Assembly: GCF_022024175.1 (NCBI RefSeq)
Contig: NZ_CP091794.1
Span: 2,108,001 to 2,172,000 of the forward strand
Source of the DNA: Prevotella communis
Lineage (GTDB): Bacteria > Bacteroidota > Bacteroidia > Bacteroidales > Bacteroidaceae
Length of the DNA: 64,000 bases
Reading direction: 5' to 3'
A program made the position numbers and the translations under genes. Below, one piece after another: positions 35,882-44,199 of the stretch (position 1 is its first letter; the number at the start of each line of letters is the position of its first letter). The notes under the pieces were generated by a model. That model was not told where the DNA came from and did not search any database. It was given only the letters and a program-made list of their open reading frames with translations.

Positions 35882-35997
35882 TTGTTCCAAGGCATCGCCA
35901 AACGCCTACCTACTAATACAAGTCTCAGCTCGCGCCTAAACGCGAGCATCAACTTCTATCATCTCGTAGGTTAATATTTTGGCGAATTTTGGAACAA
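35882..35997. repeat. Long nested inverted repeat upstream of the MACPF gene
   Basis: TTGTTCCAA (35882-35890) pairs with TTGGAACAA (35989-35997), CGCCAAA (35896-35902) with TTTGGCG (35978-35984), CCTAC (35905-35909) with GTAGG (35966-35970), and GCTCGCG (35928-35934) with CGCGAGC (35941-35947). The inner two pairs are exactly symmetrical about 35937.5. It could be a leader RNA structure, a recombination site or the end of a lost element. Confidence 0.7.
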
Positions 35998-36053
35998 GAA
36001 TCAAAAAGTCAACGCTTCTTATGTTGTTCTATGTTATATTCTATCCACTCATG

Positions 36054-36854
36054 TCATTTTAAGAGGTTTCTATTATCATCGTTCTCCAGCACACGCATCT
36101 GATTGATGGCTATCTGATTGAGGCGGACAAGGCGGTCGCCCTGTGGCACACCCTCATCAATGAGAACTGCATTGATGTTCTCCATATTTGCCAGACAAAT
36201 AAGTTCGTTGATGGAAGCATAGTCACGAATGTTTCCTTTTAGTTCAGGATGGGCTTCACGCCACTGCTTGGCGGTCTGTCCGAACATGGCAACGTTCAGT
36301 ACATCCGCTTCCTCTGCATAGATAATGCTTGCCTGTGCTGCCGTCACCTCTTCCGGAATCAGGTTTTGCTTGATGGCATCCGTGTGAATACGATAGTTAA
36401 TCTTCGACAATTCACGCTTTGCCGTCCAGCCAAGTTGCTTCTGCTCCTCATCTTTCAGCCGTTGGAACTCACGTATCAGATAGACCTTGAACTCAGGGCT
36501 TATCCACATGGCAAATTCAAAGGCAATGTCCTTGTGGGCGTAGGTGCCACCATAACGTCCAGCCTTCGAGATAATACCGATGGCATTAGTCTTTTCTGTC
36601 CACTCTTTAGCACTGAGACGGAAACGGTTCAACCCTGCCTGAGATTTAATTATGTCGAATTCGGCACAATTAAAATTCGGATTCATCAACCGCTCCCATA
36701 TTCCAAGGAACTCTATGGTGTTGCGGTTGCGCAGCCAGTTAGAAAAAAAGAACTCACCATCTTTCGCCTTCAACATATCTGTCAGGCTGATATAGTCATC
36801 TTCGTTCTGCTTTATGACCGTTATCTGCGTGTTCTGTACTGTTATCTTTGCCAT
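36054..36854 (-). CDS. KilA-N domain protein
   Basis: The 266-residue protein starts MAKITVQNTQITVIKQNEDD. DYISLTDMLKAKDGEFFFSN and WLRNRNTIEFLGIWE are the KilA-N DNA-binding domain, followed by KAGRYGGTYAHKDIAFEFAM, WISPEFKVYLIREFQRL, and a C-terminal helical region. KilA-N genes are common in phages, plasmids and islands, and have no single role. It has its own promoter (36886-36893). It reads toward the MACPF operon, 293 bases away. Confidence 0.85.
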   Translation of the reverse strand: MAKITVQNTQITVIKQNEDDYISLTDMLKAKDGEFFFSNWLRNRNTIEFLGIWERLMNPNFNCAEFDIIKSQAGLNRFRLSAKEWTEKTNAIGIISKAGRYGGTYAHKDIAFEFAMWISPEFKVYLIREFQRLKDEEQKQLGWTAKRELSKINYRIHTDAIKQNLIPEEVTAAQASIIYAEEADVLNVAMFGQTAKQWREAHPELKGNIRDYASINELICLANMENINAVLIDEGVPQGDRLVRLNQIAINQMRVLENDDNRNLLK

Positions 36855-36885
36855 ATTGTCTGCTGTTTTTACAAACTTTGCGCTG

Positions 36886-36893
36886 CAAAGTTA
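36886..36893 (-). promoter_or_regulatory. -7 promoter element for the KilA-N gene
   Basis: TAACTTTG on the minus strand, 31 bases before the ATG at 36854. Confidence 0.6.
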
Positions 36894-36901
36894 CAACTTT
36901 T

Positions 36902-37153
36902 CCACCAATTACAGATAACTTGCCATATTAAATAAGGTGAACACACCTATTTTTACTTCATTATTGCCTCAAAGTGTCACCTCAACCTTTCTTTTCCCGA
37001 CCTTTTTAACCAATTTGTACCAAAGATTATCTGTCTGGTGACACATAAACATTGATACAATTGACAGCACATTTTTTGTGTCATTCGTTGACTTTGAATT
37101 ATTAACCGACCTTGTCACACAGTTACTTAGCGCAACCGAGGTACAAGGTCGGT
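36902..37153. other. Structured non-coding region with several inverted repeats
   Basis: CACCA with ACAGATAA (36903-36918) is mirrored by TTATCTGT with GGTG (37027-37040). GTGTCACC (36974-36981) is complementary to GGTGACAC (37037-37044). ACCGACCTTGT (37105-37115) pairs perfectly with ACAAGGTCGGT (37143-37153). The whole stretch 36894-37679 has no convincing gene; the rest of it is AT-rich and holds the two repeats listed next. It may be the right-hand end region of the mobile element. Confidence 0.5.
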
Positions 37154-37433
37154 ACAAATGCCCCCATTTTGATGATTTATCTTCTCTCTTTTGACTGGCT
37201 AAAAGTCTTGTCTTTGCTCACCAAAGTTGCCAATAGCTCAAAATGACTAAAATTCGTCTGTTAAATAATCTTAACGAATTGTTAAATCTTATATTGCTCT
37301 AATGATAGAAAAACTGCTTGCTTTGGCACCAGAAACGGCAAATTGCAAATTGCACTTTTTTGTACCTTTCAACTTCAGGGCATAATCGTTTCTACCTGTG
37401 TTACAGATACTTATAAAGTTCTCAAACACTTCC

Positions 37434-37500
37434 ACATGAAACATTAAACATTAAACATTAAATATTAAACATAAAACATGAAACATTAAACATTAAATTA
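37434..37500. repeat. ACATTAA tandem low-complexity repeat
   Basis: Seven-base units ACATTAA with variants (ACATGAA, ATATTAA, ACATAAA) fill this stretch. It is non-coding. Confidence 0.85.
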
Positions 37501-37530
37501 TGACTCGAAATTTTGGGGTTAGAAAGAGAA

Positions 37531-37564
37531 ACGTCGTTTCTCGATGAGCAACACGTCGTTTCTC
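37531..37564. repeat. ACGTCGTTTCTC direct repeats
   Basis: ACGTCGTTTCTC occurs at 37531-37542 and 37553-37564, 22 bases apart (two helical turns), with a partial inverted ACGACG shortly after. It lies about 120 bases upstream of the clpS promoter and could be an operator. Confidence 0.5.
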
Positions 37565-37679
37565 CGTCAGAGATACGACGAAGTGGTTCGAGGGAAAAGA
37601 TAAGAAATAATATCGAGATGACAGACAAGAAATGCATTTTTTCTTTCATAAAATAACGAACTATTTCAATAAAAAAGTG

Positions 37680-37687
37680 TATCTTTG
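37680..37687 (+). promoter_or_regulatory. -7 promoter element for clpS-clpA
   Basis: TATCTTTG followed by CACC, the classic Bacteroidetes form, 51 bases before the clpS ATG. Confidence 0.75.
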
Positions 37688-37691
37688 CACC

Positions 37692-37727
37692 ATGAGAACA
37701 ATGAAACGTATGAACCAATGGCAATAA
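37692..37727 (+). CDS. Possible 11-codon upstream peptide of clpS
   Basis: ATG at 37692 opens MRTMKRMNQWQ and stops at 37727, 11 bases before the clpS ATG. It begins only 4 bases after the -7 element, so it may be at or before the transcription start. It has no clear ribosome-binding site. It could tune clpS translation or be chance. Confidence 0.25.
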   Translation: MRTMKRMNQWQ

Positions 37728-37738
37728 AGAAATAAGGT

Positions 37739-38041
37739 ATGCCACAGGAACAATCGCAGATAAAGGAGAGGCAGCGCACAGACTTGCGCGAGCCGCAACG
37801 CTATAAGGTGACTATTCACAACGATGACTTCACACCAATGGACTTCGTGGTGAAGGTGCTGACACATGTTTTCTTCAAACAGCCTGCGGAAGCAGAGAAA
37901 CTGATGCTTCAGGTGCATCACTCGGACAAGGCCGTGGTGGGTATCTATACCTATGACATCGCCGTGTCGAAAGTGAAGAGAGCCACGATGATGGCACGCA
38001 ATGAGGGATTTCCCCTGAGGCTTACTTATGAACCGGATTAA
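37739..38041 (+). CDS. clpS: ATP-dependent Clp protease adaptor ClpS
   Basis: The 100-residue protein matches ClpS: YKVTIHNDDFTPMDFVVKVL with the N-degron pocket region, then LMLQVHHSDKAVVGIYTYDI (H-x-x-G class motif) and a C-terminal AMM-like TMMARNEGFPLRLTYEPD. ClpS delivers N-degron proteins to ClpA. It lies 8 bases before clpA. An internal 37-bp segment (37871-37907) is also found at 30950. Confidence 0.95.
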   Translation: MPQEQSQIKERQRTDLREPQRYKVTIHNDDFTPMDFVVKVLTHVFFKQPAEAEKLMLQVHHSDKAVVGIYTYDIAVSKVKRATMMARNEGFPLRLTYEPD

Positions 38042-38049
38042 TCGATTTT

Positions 38050-40236
38050 ATGGCAGATATCAAACTGACAGAAAGACTGAATGACCTTTTGCAGGAGTGT
38101 ATAGAGCTCTGCAAAGAACGCCGATATGAATTTGTAACACCCGAGACAGTGCTCTACGAACTGCTCTCTGAGGACGTATTCTGCTCGGTGATAGACTTCT
38201 ATTGTGATATTACAGAGCTGATGGACGAAGTGGAAAACAGGTTGGTAGAGACGGGATTCGTGCCCTACAACATAGAATACCAACTGATGCCGTCAGAGCA
38301 ATACAATCAACTGATGGGAAAGGCGTCGCTACAGGTTATCTCAAGTAGTGCCGAGGCACTGGACATACCCCACGTTGTGGTGGCCATGCTGGAACTGGAA
38401 GAGTCGTGGGCAGCCTATCTGCTGAAGAAGCATCTGGGCGCCTGTGAGCCTGAATTCGTCAGCGATATCGTATCTTCCTATGAGGAGGCAAGTTTGATAG
38501 ACGAGAACGAGGGTGAGGAGCGTACGGAGGAGGCTGCAGGATGGCGACGACTGGTGACGTGTATGAACGACGTGGTGGATCAGAAGAACCCGCTCATTGG
38601 CCGCGAGGCCGAGTTGGAGCGTACCATACAGGTACTCTGCCGTCGCGACAAGAACAATCCCCTGCATGTAGGCGAACCCGGTGTGGGTAAGACGGCGCTA
38701 ATCTACGGACTGGCTGCCCGCATCAACGCAGGCAACGTGCCCGACAGGCTGAAAGGCAGCAGTATATATATGTTGGACCTGGGCACGATGTTGGCCGGCA
38801 CACAGTATCGCGGCGACTTCGAGAAGCGCATCAAACAGGTGATGGACGGTGTGGCAGGCGAAGGCAAGAACAACATTGTTTACATCGATGAGATACACAA
38901 CATGGTAGGTGCCGGTGCCGTGGGCGAGAGCAGTATGGATGCCTCAAACATGTTAAAACCATATCTGGAGCGAGGCGATTTAAGATTCATTGGTTCAACA
39001 ACTTACGAAGAATACAACAAGTACTTATCCCGTTCCAAAGGACTGGTACGCCGTTTCCAGCAGATAGACATCTTGGAGCCCAGCATCGACGAAGCCGTGA
39101 ACATTCTGATGCAACTGCGCCCCAGGTATGAAGAGTTCCACAAGGTGGTCTATGAAGACGAGGCCCTGCGCTATGCCGTAGAGGCCAGCGCGAAATATAT
39201 CAATGACCGTTTCCTGCCAGACAAGGCCATCGACCTGATTGACGAGGCAGGAGCTACGCTTGAGGTAAGCGGTAAGAAGGAAGATGTAAAGGTCGTCACA
39301 AAGTCTCTGATTTCCGAGGTCTTGGCAAAGACCTGCAAGATAGATGTAACAACGAAAGAGGACGACAACGAGAAACTTTCAACTCTCAACTCTCACCTTT
39401 CAGCTCAAATCTACGGACAGGACGAGGCTATCCGTCAGGTAGTAGAGGCTGTGCAGATGTCGAAGGCAGGACTGCTGGACGACAATAAGCCCACGGCATC
39501 ATTGCTATTCGTTGGTCCTACGGGCGTAGGAAAGACAGAGGTGGCACGTGTGCTGGCCAAGGAACTGGGCATCGAGTTGCTACGCTTTGACATGAGTGAA
39601 TATACGGAAAAACACACTGTGGCAAAACTCATCGGTTCGCCTGCCGGCTACATTGGCTATGAGGACGGTGGACTACTCACAGATGCCATCCGCAAGACAC
39701 CCCACTGTGTGCTACTGCTCGACGAGATTGAGAAGGCGCATCAGGATATCTACAACATTCTGTTGCAGGTGATGGACTACGCCCGTCTGACGGATAACAA
39801 GGGACGCAAGGCCGACTTCCGCAACGTGATTCTGATTATGACCTCAAACGCAGGCGCACAGTTTGCCGGACAGGCCAACATCGGTTTCACAGGAGGTATG
39901 AGTCGCGGTGAGGCGATGCTGAAACAGGTGAAGAAGACCTTCAAGCCCGAGTTCATCAACCGACTGAGCGGTACGGTGGTGTTCAACGATATGGACCACC
40001 ATATGGCAGAGCTGATTCTCAAGAAGAAACTGCGCGAACTGCAGGAGAAGCTCACCGCCAAGAAGGTGACGCTGACGCTGAAGGACGAGACCTTCGCTGC
40101 CCTACTGAAAGAGGGATTCACAAAGGAATATGGCGCACGCGAGATGGACCGCGTCATCAATCAGCGTCTGAAGCCACAACTGATGCGCGAAATACTCTTC
40201 GGCTCACTCAAAGACGGAGGAGAAATCACAATTTAA
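38050..40236 (+). CDS. clpA: ATP-dependent Clp protease ATP-binding subunit ClpA
   Basis: The 728-residue protein has the Clp N domain, then a first AAA+ module with a Walker A that reads [16 protein letters not shown] and a second with [27 protein letters not shown] and the sensor motif TSNAGA. A diverged N-terminal domain and the ClpS neighbour distinguish it from ClpB, which would also have a long middle coiled coil. It unfolds proteins for ClpP. Genes clpS, clpA and aat together make an N-end rule unit. Confidence 0.95.
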   Translation: MADIKLTERLNDLLQECIELCKERRYEFVTPETVLYELLSEDVFCSVIDFYCDITELMDEVENRLVETGFVPYNIEYQLMPSEQYNQLMGKASLQVISSSAEALDIPHVVVAMLELEESWAAYLLKKHLGACEPEFVSDIVSSYEEASLIDENEGEERTEEAAGWRRLVTCMNDVVDQKNPLIGREAELERTIQVLCRRDKNNPLHVGEPGVGKTALIYGLAARINAGNVPDRLKGSSIYMLDLGTMLAGTQYRGDFEKRIKQVMDGVAGEGKNNIVYIDEIHNMVGAGAVGESSMDASNMLKPYLERGDLRFIGSTTYEEYNKYLSRSKGLVRRFQQIDILEPSIDEAVNILMQLRPRYEEFHKVVYEDEALRYAVEASAKYINDRFLPDKAIDLIDEAGATLEVSGKKEDVKVVTKSLISEVLAKTCKIDVTTKEDDNEKLSTLNSHLSAQIYGQDEAIRQVVEAVQMSKAGLLDDNKPTASLLFVGPTGVGKTEVARVLAKELGIELLRFDMSEYTEKHTVAKLIGSPAGYIGYEDGGLLTDAIRKTPHCVLLLDEIEKAHQDIYNILLQVMDYARLTDNKGRKADFRNVILIMTSNAGAQFAGQANIGFTGGMSRGEAMLKQVKKTFKPEFINRLSGTVVFNDMDHHMAELILKKKLRELQEKLTAKKVTLTLKDETFAALLKEGFTKEYGAREMDRVINQRLKPQLMREILFGSLKDGGEITI

Positions 40237-40296
40237 TTCTTCGCTCGGCTTCGCCGCTTGGCTCCGCCAAGAACTCTTAATTCTTAATTCAATAAG

Positions 40297-40965
40297 GTGG
40301 TTTACCAATTAGACGACGATTTGTGGTTTCCAGACCCACGCCTGGCCGATGAAGACGGTTGTCTGGCGGTGGGCGGCGACCTGAGTATAGACCGGCTGTT
40401 GCTGGCCTATCAGCACGGCATATTCCCCTGGTTCTCGTTTCGCGACAACAAAGAACCCGTATGGTACTGTCCGCACGAGCGCTTCGTCATCTTCCCAAAT
40501 GAGATACACATCTCCCACTCTATGCGCACCTTATTAAATAAAAAGAAATATACCTTCACCCTGAACGAGGATTTTGAAGGTGTGATCCACAATTGCAGTA
40601 AGTTGCGCTACGAGGAAGAAGGTGCCTGGTTGGGCGAAGACATCATCAAGGCCTATACCGAACTGCATCGTCAGGGCTTTGCTGCCAGTGTGGAGGTATG
40701 GGAGGGTGGCGAAGACGATAACCATAACGGAAAGCGACTGGTAGGTGGTCTTTATGGTGTGAACATCGGATCGGCTTTCTTTGGCGAAAGCATGTTCTCA
40801 CTGGTGCCAAGCGGTTCGAAACTGGCGCTGATACACCTGGCAAAGACTATGCAGGAACTGAACGGCAGCATCATTGACTGCCAACTAAAAACCGCCCATC
40901 TGGAATCGATGGGCGGCAGGTATATCAGCTACGATGAATATATGAAGCTTATTTCTTCTTGCTAG
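40297..40965 (+). CDS. aat: Leucyl/phenylalanyl-tRNA--protein transferase
   Basis: The 222-residue protein begins at a GTG (VYQLDDDLWFPDPRLADEDG), with motifs GLLAVGGDL-like CLAVGGDLSIDRLLLAYQHG, IFPWFS, WYCPHERFVI, GGLYGVNIGSAFFGESMFS and LIDCQ-like IIDCQLKTAHLESMGGRYI. It adds Leu or Phe to proteins with N-terminal Arg or Lys, making N-degrons for ClpS-ClpA, which fits the neighbours. The spacer upstream holds TTAATTC repeats, and no ATG is available. Its last 17 bases overlap the end of the convergent M48 gene. Confidence 0.95.
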   Translation: MVYQLDDDLWFPDPRLADEDGCLAVGGDLSIDRLLLAYQHGIFPWFSFRDNKEPVWYCPHERFVIFPNEIHISHSMRTLLNKKKYTFTLNEDFEGVIHNCSKLRYEEEGAWLGEDIIKAYTELHRQGFAASVEVWEGGEDDNHNGKRLVGGLYGVNIGSAFFGESMFSLVPSGSKLALIHLAKTMQELNGSIIDCQLKTAHLESMGGRYISYDEYMKLISSC

Positions 40966-41839
40966 TTTTGCTAGTCTTACTAGTTTTGCTAGTCTTACTA
41001 GTTTTGCTAGTTTTGCTAGTTGTAGTCTTTTTGGGCACATAATATTTCAGAGCCTCGGGCATCCATCCCTGAATATCCTTGATGCGCTGCTCGTCAGAGG
41101 GGTGGTCACTAAACAGCCCCCCACCCTTGCCACTACTCTGAGCGGCCATACGCTGCCAGAAAGATGTTGCCACCTGAGGGTTGTAGCCCGCCATCGCGGC
41201 AAAAATGAGTCCCATGTGGTCTGCTTCACTTTCCTGCTTACGAGAGAAACCTGAGGTCCACAGTGCACCACCCAGTTGCTGGCCCAAAGAGATAAGTGCC
41301 TGCGTCTTCTCGCTGACGCCTGCACCTTGAACCACAGCACCAAGGATGGCAGTACCATACTGGTTCTTGTACTCATTACTCAGACGCTCAGCCGAGTGTT
41401 TTGCTACAGCATGGGCAATCTCATGACCCAGCACGATAGCCAGCGAAGCCTCGTCCTGAGTAACAGGCAGCAAGCCCTCGTATACCACAATCTTACCACC
41501 AGGCATACACCAGGCATTCACCTGTTTGTCCTGCACGAGATTAAACTCCCAGGCATAGTTCTGCGTCTCAGCACTCAGGCCATTGCTGTTAAGATAGGAC
41601 GTCACAGCATTAGCCAGATTCTGTCCAACACGCTTTACCAGCGCTGTGTTGGTAGCATTCGTTGATGCCTTAGCACTCTGCATATACTGCTGATACTGCT
41701 GGGTAGAGAGACTCAGCACCTCACCATCACTAACCAACAAAGTCTGCTTACGTCCCGTAATGGGTACGGTAGATGTGGTGCCACAACTCACCAGGATAGT
41801 TGCCACCAGCGACATGAATACGATTTTTATTGCTTTCAT
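40949..41839 (-). CDS. M48-family metallopeptidase lipoprotein
   Basis: The real start is the ATG at 41839 (KAIKIVFMSLVATILVSCGT), after the promoter at 41867; the frame is open far upstream but that part crosses the promoter. The 296-residue lipoprotein has the zinc motif LGHEIAHAVAKHSAE (His139, His143) and the third-ligand region ESEADHMGLIFAAMAGY. It resembles BepA/LoiP-type M48 peptidases of envelope quality control. The C terminus is a Lys-Thr-Ser repeat tail ending in KKK, from a nine-base DNA repeat. Its 3' end overlaps aat. Confidence 0.93.
   Translation of the reverse strand: MKAIKIVFMSLVATILVSCGTTSTVPITGRKQTLLVSDGEVLSLSTQQYQQYMQSAKASTNATNTALVKRVGQNLANAVTSYLNSNGLSAETQNYAWEFNLVQDKQVNAWCMPGGKIVVYEGLLPVTQDEASLAIVLGHEIAHAVAKHSAERLSNEYKNQYGTAILGAVVQGAGVSEKTQALISLGQQLGGALWTSGFSRKQESEADHMGLIFAAMAGYNPQVATSFWQRMAAQSSGKGGGLFSDHPSDEQRIKDIQGWMPEALKYYVPKKTTTSKTSKTSKTSKTSKTSKTSKKK
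40961..41023. repeat. Seven tandem 9-bp units (GCTAGTTTT type) in the M48 tail
   Basis: Nine-base units GCTAGTTTT, ACTAGTTTT and GCTAGTCTT repeat seven times, encoding the KTS tail on the minus strand. Similar ACTAG-rich DNA encodes a KTSGTSKTG linker at 2722-2772. Such repeats can change length by slippage. Confidence 0.85.
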
Positions 41840-41866
41840 AATTTTTAGGTTATAAATTTCAGGACG

Positions 41867-41874
41867 CAAAGGTA
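41867..41874 (-). promoter_or_regulatory. -7 promoter element for the M48 gene
   Basis: TACCTTTG on the minus strand, 27 bases before the ATG at 41839; it settles the start codon. Confidence 0.7.
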
Positions 41875-41925
41875 CGAAAAATAATTGAAATAGGAAATTG
41901 AGCGTTACAATTTTTCCTTTTTTAC

Positions 41926-41956
41926 TTGCAAGTATCACTCTTTTTCCGTAATTTTG
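41926..41956 (+). promoter_or_regulatory. Promoter of the GDP-fucose operon
   Basis: A TTG at 41926-41928 is followed after 20 bases by the -7 element TAATTTTG (41949-41956). The manC ATG is 39 bases downstream. Confidence 0.65.
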
Positions 41957-41995
41957 CAACTTCATAAAATAGTAGTCGAAAAAAAAGTAGTTGTT

Positions 41996-43063
41996 ATGGC
42001 ACAAAAGAATAATCACCTTGTTATCATGGCCGGAGGTGTTGGTAGCCGTTTCTGGCCTATGAGCACTGCAGAAAAGCCAAAGCAGTTTATTGATGTATTG
42101 GGAGTGGGAAAGACATTATTGCAACTCACCGTAGAACGCTTTAACAAACTGGTTTCACCTGAGAATATCTGGGTAGTCACGAATCAGAAATATGTAGACA
42201 TCGTTCGTGAGCAACTGCCAGAGATGCCAGCAGGAAATATTCTATGCGAGCCATGCCGCAGAAATACTGCACCCTGTATTGCCTACGTTTCCTGGCGTAT
42301 TAAGTCAAAAGACCCCAAGGCCAATATTGTGGTAACCCCCAGCGATCATATCGTGATGAACGTACAGGAGTTTCAGCGTGTCATCACAGAGTGTATGAAC
42401 TTCACCGCCGAGAGCGATGCCATCGTGACACTGGGCATGAAGCCTACACGTCCTGAGACGGGCTACGGTTATATTCAGGCCGACCTTTCAGCCTCATCAT
42501 TGAGAAACAAGGGCATCTTCCGTGTGGACTCTTTCCGCGAGAAGCCCGATTTGAAGACCGCTGAGCAGTATATCAAGAAGAACTACTATTTCTGGAATGC
42601 GGGTATCTTTATCTGGAACGTATCGACAATTGTCAATGCTTTCCGTATCTATCAGCCCAAGATGAACAAGATTTTCGAGCAGATGCTGCCCATCTACGGC
42701 ACACCACAGGAGCAGGAGATGATCAACGAGAAGTTCCCCCAGTGCGAGAATATCTCTGTGGACTATGCCATCATGGAGAAGGCTGAGGAAATCTTTGTTT
42801 GTCCTGCCGACTTCGGATGGAGCGACCTGGGCACATGGGGCTCACTGCAGACACAGTCGAAGCGCGACATCTACGGCAATGCCCTCATTGGCGAGAATAT
42901 CAGCGTCTTTGATACCCACAACTGTATGATTCACACCACACAGGAAAAGAAAGTGGTTGTACAAGGACTGGACGGCTATATCGTAGCAGAGAATAACGAC
43001 ACGCTGCTTATCTGTAAACTGTCAGAGGAACAGCGTATTAAGCAATTCAGTGGAGAAAACTAA
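41996..43063 (+). CDS. manC: Mannose-1-phosphate guanylyltransferase
   Basis: The ATG at 41996 (AQKNNHLVIMAGGVGSRFWP) fits; the frame from 41954 starts within the promoter. The 355-residue protein has the nucleotidyltransferase loop AGGVGSRFWPMS, the EKPKQFIDV lysine motif, VVTPSDHIV and FRVDSFREKPDL. It lacks a C-terminal isomerase domain, so it makes GDP-mannose only. The next gene starts directly after the stop. Confidence 0.94.
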   Translation: MAQKNNHLVIMAGGVGSRFWPMSTAEKPKQFIDVLGVGKTLLQLTVERFNKLVSPENIWVVTNQKYVDIVREQLPEMPAGNILCEPCRRNTAPCIAYVSWRIKSKDPKANIVVTPSDHIVMNVQEFQRVITECMNFTAESDAIVTLGMKPTRPETGYGYIQADLSASSLRNKGIFRVDSFREKPDLKTAEQYIKKNYYFWNAGIFIWNVSTIVNAFRIYQPKMNKIFEQMLPIYGTPQEQEMINEKFPQCENISVDYAIMEKAEEIFVCPADFGWSDLGTWGSLQTQSKRDIYGNALIGENISVFDTHNCMIHTTQEKKVVVQGLDGYIVAENNDTLLICKLSEEQRIKQFSGEN

Positions 43064-44155
43064 ATGAAGAATATCGCACTAATCACTGGCATCACTGGCC
43101 AGGACGGCTCTTACCTGGCAGAATTCCTGCTGGAGAAGGGATATGAGGTGCATGGTACCATACGCCGTTCGTCAGTTGACTACCGCGAACGCATTGCCCA
43201 TCTGGAGGGAAAGCCCAATTTCCACCTGCATTATGCCGACCTGGGCGACTCGATGAGTATTCTGGGCGTTATCGGCAAGGTGAGACCCACAGAGATATAC
43301 AATCTGGCAGCACAGAGTCATGTACAGGTATCATTTGACTCACCAGAGTTTACTGCTGACGTGGATGCCGTTGGTGTGCTCCGCATACTGGAGGCTGTGC
43401 GCCAGTTGGGACTGAAGGACCAGTGCCGTATCTATCAGGCATCTACCTCTGAGCTCTATGGAAAAGTAGAAGAGGTGCCCCAGAACGAGGAAACGCCCTT
43501 CCACCCCTACTCTCCCTATGCCGTTGCCAAGCAATACGGTTTCTGGATTGTGAAGGAATACCGTGAGGCTTACGATATGTACTGCTGCTCAGGTATTCTG
43601 TTTAATCATGAGAGTGAGCGTCGCGGTGAAACCTTTGTGACACGTAAGATTACGCTGGCTGCAGCCCGTATCAAGCAGGGCAAGCAGGACAAGTTATATC
43701 TTGGTAACCTGGGCAGTCTGCGCGACTGGGGCTATGCAAAGGATTACGTAGAGTGTATGTGGCTCATCCTGCAACAGGAGAAACCGGAAGACTTTGTCAT
43801 TGCTACCGGTGTGCAACACTCCGTACGCGAATTCTGCTACTATGCCTTCAAGCACGTTGGCATCGAACTGGAATTTGTTGGCGAGGGTGCTAACGAGAAA
43901 GGTATCGACAAAGCAACAGGAAGAGTACTCATTGAGGTATCACCCGACTTCTACCGTCCTACCGATGTGGTCAACCTGTGGGGCGACCCCTCGAAGGCAA
44001 AGGCCAAGTTGGGATGGAACCCCAATAAAACCTCGTTTGAGGAACTGATAAAGATTATGGTGGACAGCGATATGGCTAAGGTTGCTGCCGACGGTGCTGC
44101 CGCCAAGGTTCGTACCAATCTGGAAGAATATCTGGAGAAAGGTATCGTGAAATAA
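43064..44155 (+). CDS. gmd: GDP-mannose 4,6-dehydratase
   Basis: The 363-residue protein is a short-chain dehydrogenase with [19 protein letters not shown] at the start, GTIRRSS, the catalytic triad in [10 protein letters not shown] and [11 protein letters not shown], and [16 protein letters not shown], the GMD fingerprint. It converts GDP-mannose to the 4-keto-6-deoxy intermediate. It follows manC with no gap. Confidence 0.96.
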   Translation: MKNIALITGITGQDGSYLAEFLLEKGYEVHGTIRRSSVDYRERIAHLEGKPNFHLHYADLGDSMSILGVIGKVRPTEIYNLAAQSHVQVSFDSPEFTADVDAVGVLRILEAVRQLGLKDQCRIYQASTSELYGKVEEVPQNEETPFHPYSPYAVAKQYGFWIVKEYREAYDMYCCSGILFNHESERRGETFVTRKITLAAARIKQGKQDKLYLGNLGSLRDWGYAKDYVECMWLILQQEKPEDFVIATGVQHSVREFCYYAFKHVGIELEFVGEGANEKGIDKATGRVLIEVSPDFYRPTDVVNLWGDPSKAKAKLGWNPNKTSFEELIKIMVDSDMAKVAADGAAAKVRTNLEEYLEKGIVK

Positions 44156-44199
44156 TTGAGAATTGAGAATTGATAATTGATAATTGACAATTAGGAATT
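44156..44199. repeat. AATTGAGAATTGATAATTG intergenic repeat
   Basis: The spacer between gmd and fcl is made only of AATTGA(G/T)A units and ends at the GTG start of fcl. It is the same kind of repeat as at 24649. Confidence 0.75.

Noticed and set aside
35882..35997. Integron attC site
   Set aside because: Despite the nested arms, the RYYYAAC and GTTRRRY core sites were not found at the ends, and no integrase is present.
36969..37157. 62-codon minus-strand frame in the gene-free region
   Set aside because: It spans the inverted repeats, has no ribosome-binding site or promoter and no known domain. The reading is best explained by chance in AT-rich DNA.
40961..41023. Possible CRISPR-like array of short repeats
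   Set aside because: The units are 9 bp, contiguous, without spacers, and encode the tail of the M48 peptidase.
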